Shown here one piece after another: positions 31,503 to 31,551 of a stretch of 31,551 bases of DNA. The translations under genes and the position numbers were made by a program. Position 1 is the first letter of the stretch. Every line of letters starts with the position of its first letter. The stretch is from an uncultured Eubacteriales bacterium (GTDB lineage: Bacteria; Bacillota; Clostridia; Oscillospirales; CAG-272), in NCBI GenBank assembly GCA_900546695.1, contig URDX01000020.1, positions 1 to 31,551 on the forward strand, given 5' to 3'. Below the pieces are notes generated by a model, which was given only the letters and a program-made list of their open reading frames with translations, searched no databases and was not told where the DNA came from.

Positions 31503-31551
31503 ATGCAGAAGCGTCGAAAATCGTCACGTCGCCGTACAAGCGTACGGCAGA
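31503..31551 (+). CDS. Start of a gene running off the window (basic N-terminus)
   Basis: An ATG at 31503 is preceded by GGGGAG (31487-31492) at a 10-nt spacing and stays open to the window edge. The first residues read MQKRRKSSRRRTSVRQ, strongly basic. Too little is visible to name the protein. A 7-bp inverted repeat (GCCGTAC/GTACGGC, 31531-31548) lies in this stretch. Confidence 0.45.
   Translation, partial: MQKRRKSSRRRTSVRQ

Overview
The window is a GC-rich stretch of a Gram-positive, anaerobic, probably endospore-forming Clostridia genome, most likely Oscillospiraceae/Ruminococcaceae-like (inferred). The reasons are a spoVG gene, a SpoIVFB-like M50 protease, an oxygen-scavenging flavodiiron protein, a stand-alone AICAR transformylase paired with an archaeal-type IMP cyclohydrolase, Gram-positive lipoprotein signals and strong AGGAGG-type ribosome binding sites. 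No rRNA, tRNA, CRISPR array, insertion sequence or prophage gene is visible.

Layout. (1) 1-408 has no gene; it holds three short hairpins and the terminator of the first gene. (2) 409-6288 is on the minus strand: a GT4 glycosyltransferase; a Dabb-domain protein and an RlmD-type 23S rRNA methyltransferase (from a near-consensus promoter); and a PhoP/PhoR-like response regulator and PAS sensor kinase with two candidate promoters and Pho-box-like direct repeats. (3) 6667-18711 on the plus strand is a single purine operon, purE-C-F-M-N-O-H-D-L. It starts at a near-consensus promoter, passes a ZTP (pfl) riboswitch that ends in a textbook terminator hairpin, and stops at a strong terminator. It covers most of the steps from PRPP to IMP; purK and purB are not here. 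IMP is closed by a PurO-type cyclohydrolase rather than the N-terminal half of PurH. (4) 18655-22547 on the plus strand is a run of DUF2130 protein, YfcE phosphodiesterase, FprA flavodiiron protein and a minimal M50 protease. Its promoter lies inside the terminator of the purine operon. (5) 22778-24058 is an FkbM-type methyltransferase with its own promoter and a structured leader. (6) spoVG is on the minus strand and faces an orphan perfect-consensus promoter on the plus strand. (7) 24956-26536 is murC followed by an unlisted 24-residue membrane microprotein and a terminator. (8) 26683-30915 is a tightly packed operon: a lipoprotein solute-binding protein, a hybrid sensor kinase and a VanY-like lipoprotein carboxypeptidase. 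(9) A small SdpI-family membrane protein, an 18-bp inverted repeat and the first codons of another gene close the window.

The most unusual items are the solute-binding protein / hybrid kinase / VanY module, which has no transporter and no DNA-binding regulator; the 24-residue protein behind murC; the promoter nested in the purine terminator; the perfect promoter running antisense into spoVG; and small tandem repeats in several gaps of the purine operon. All calls rest on reading the sequence and on knowledge of protein families; no database search was run.
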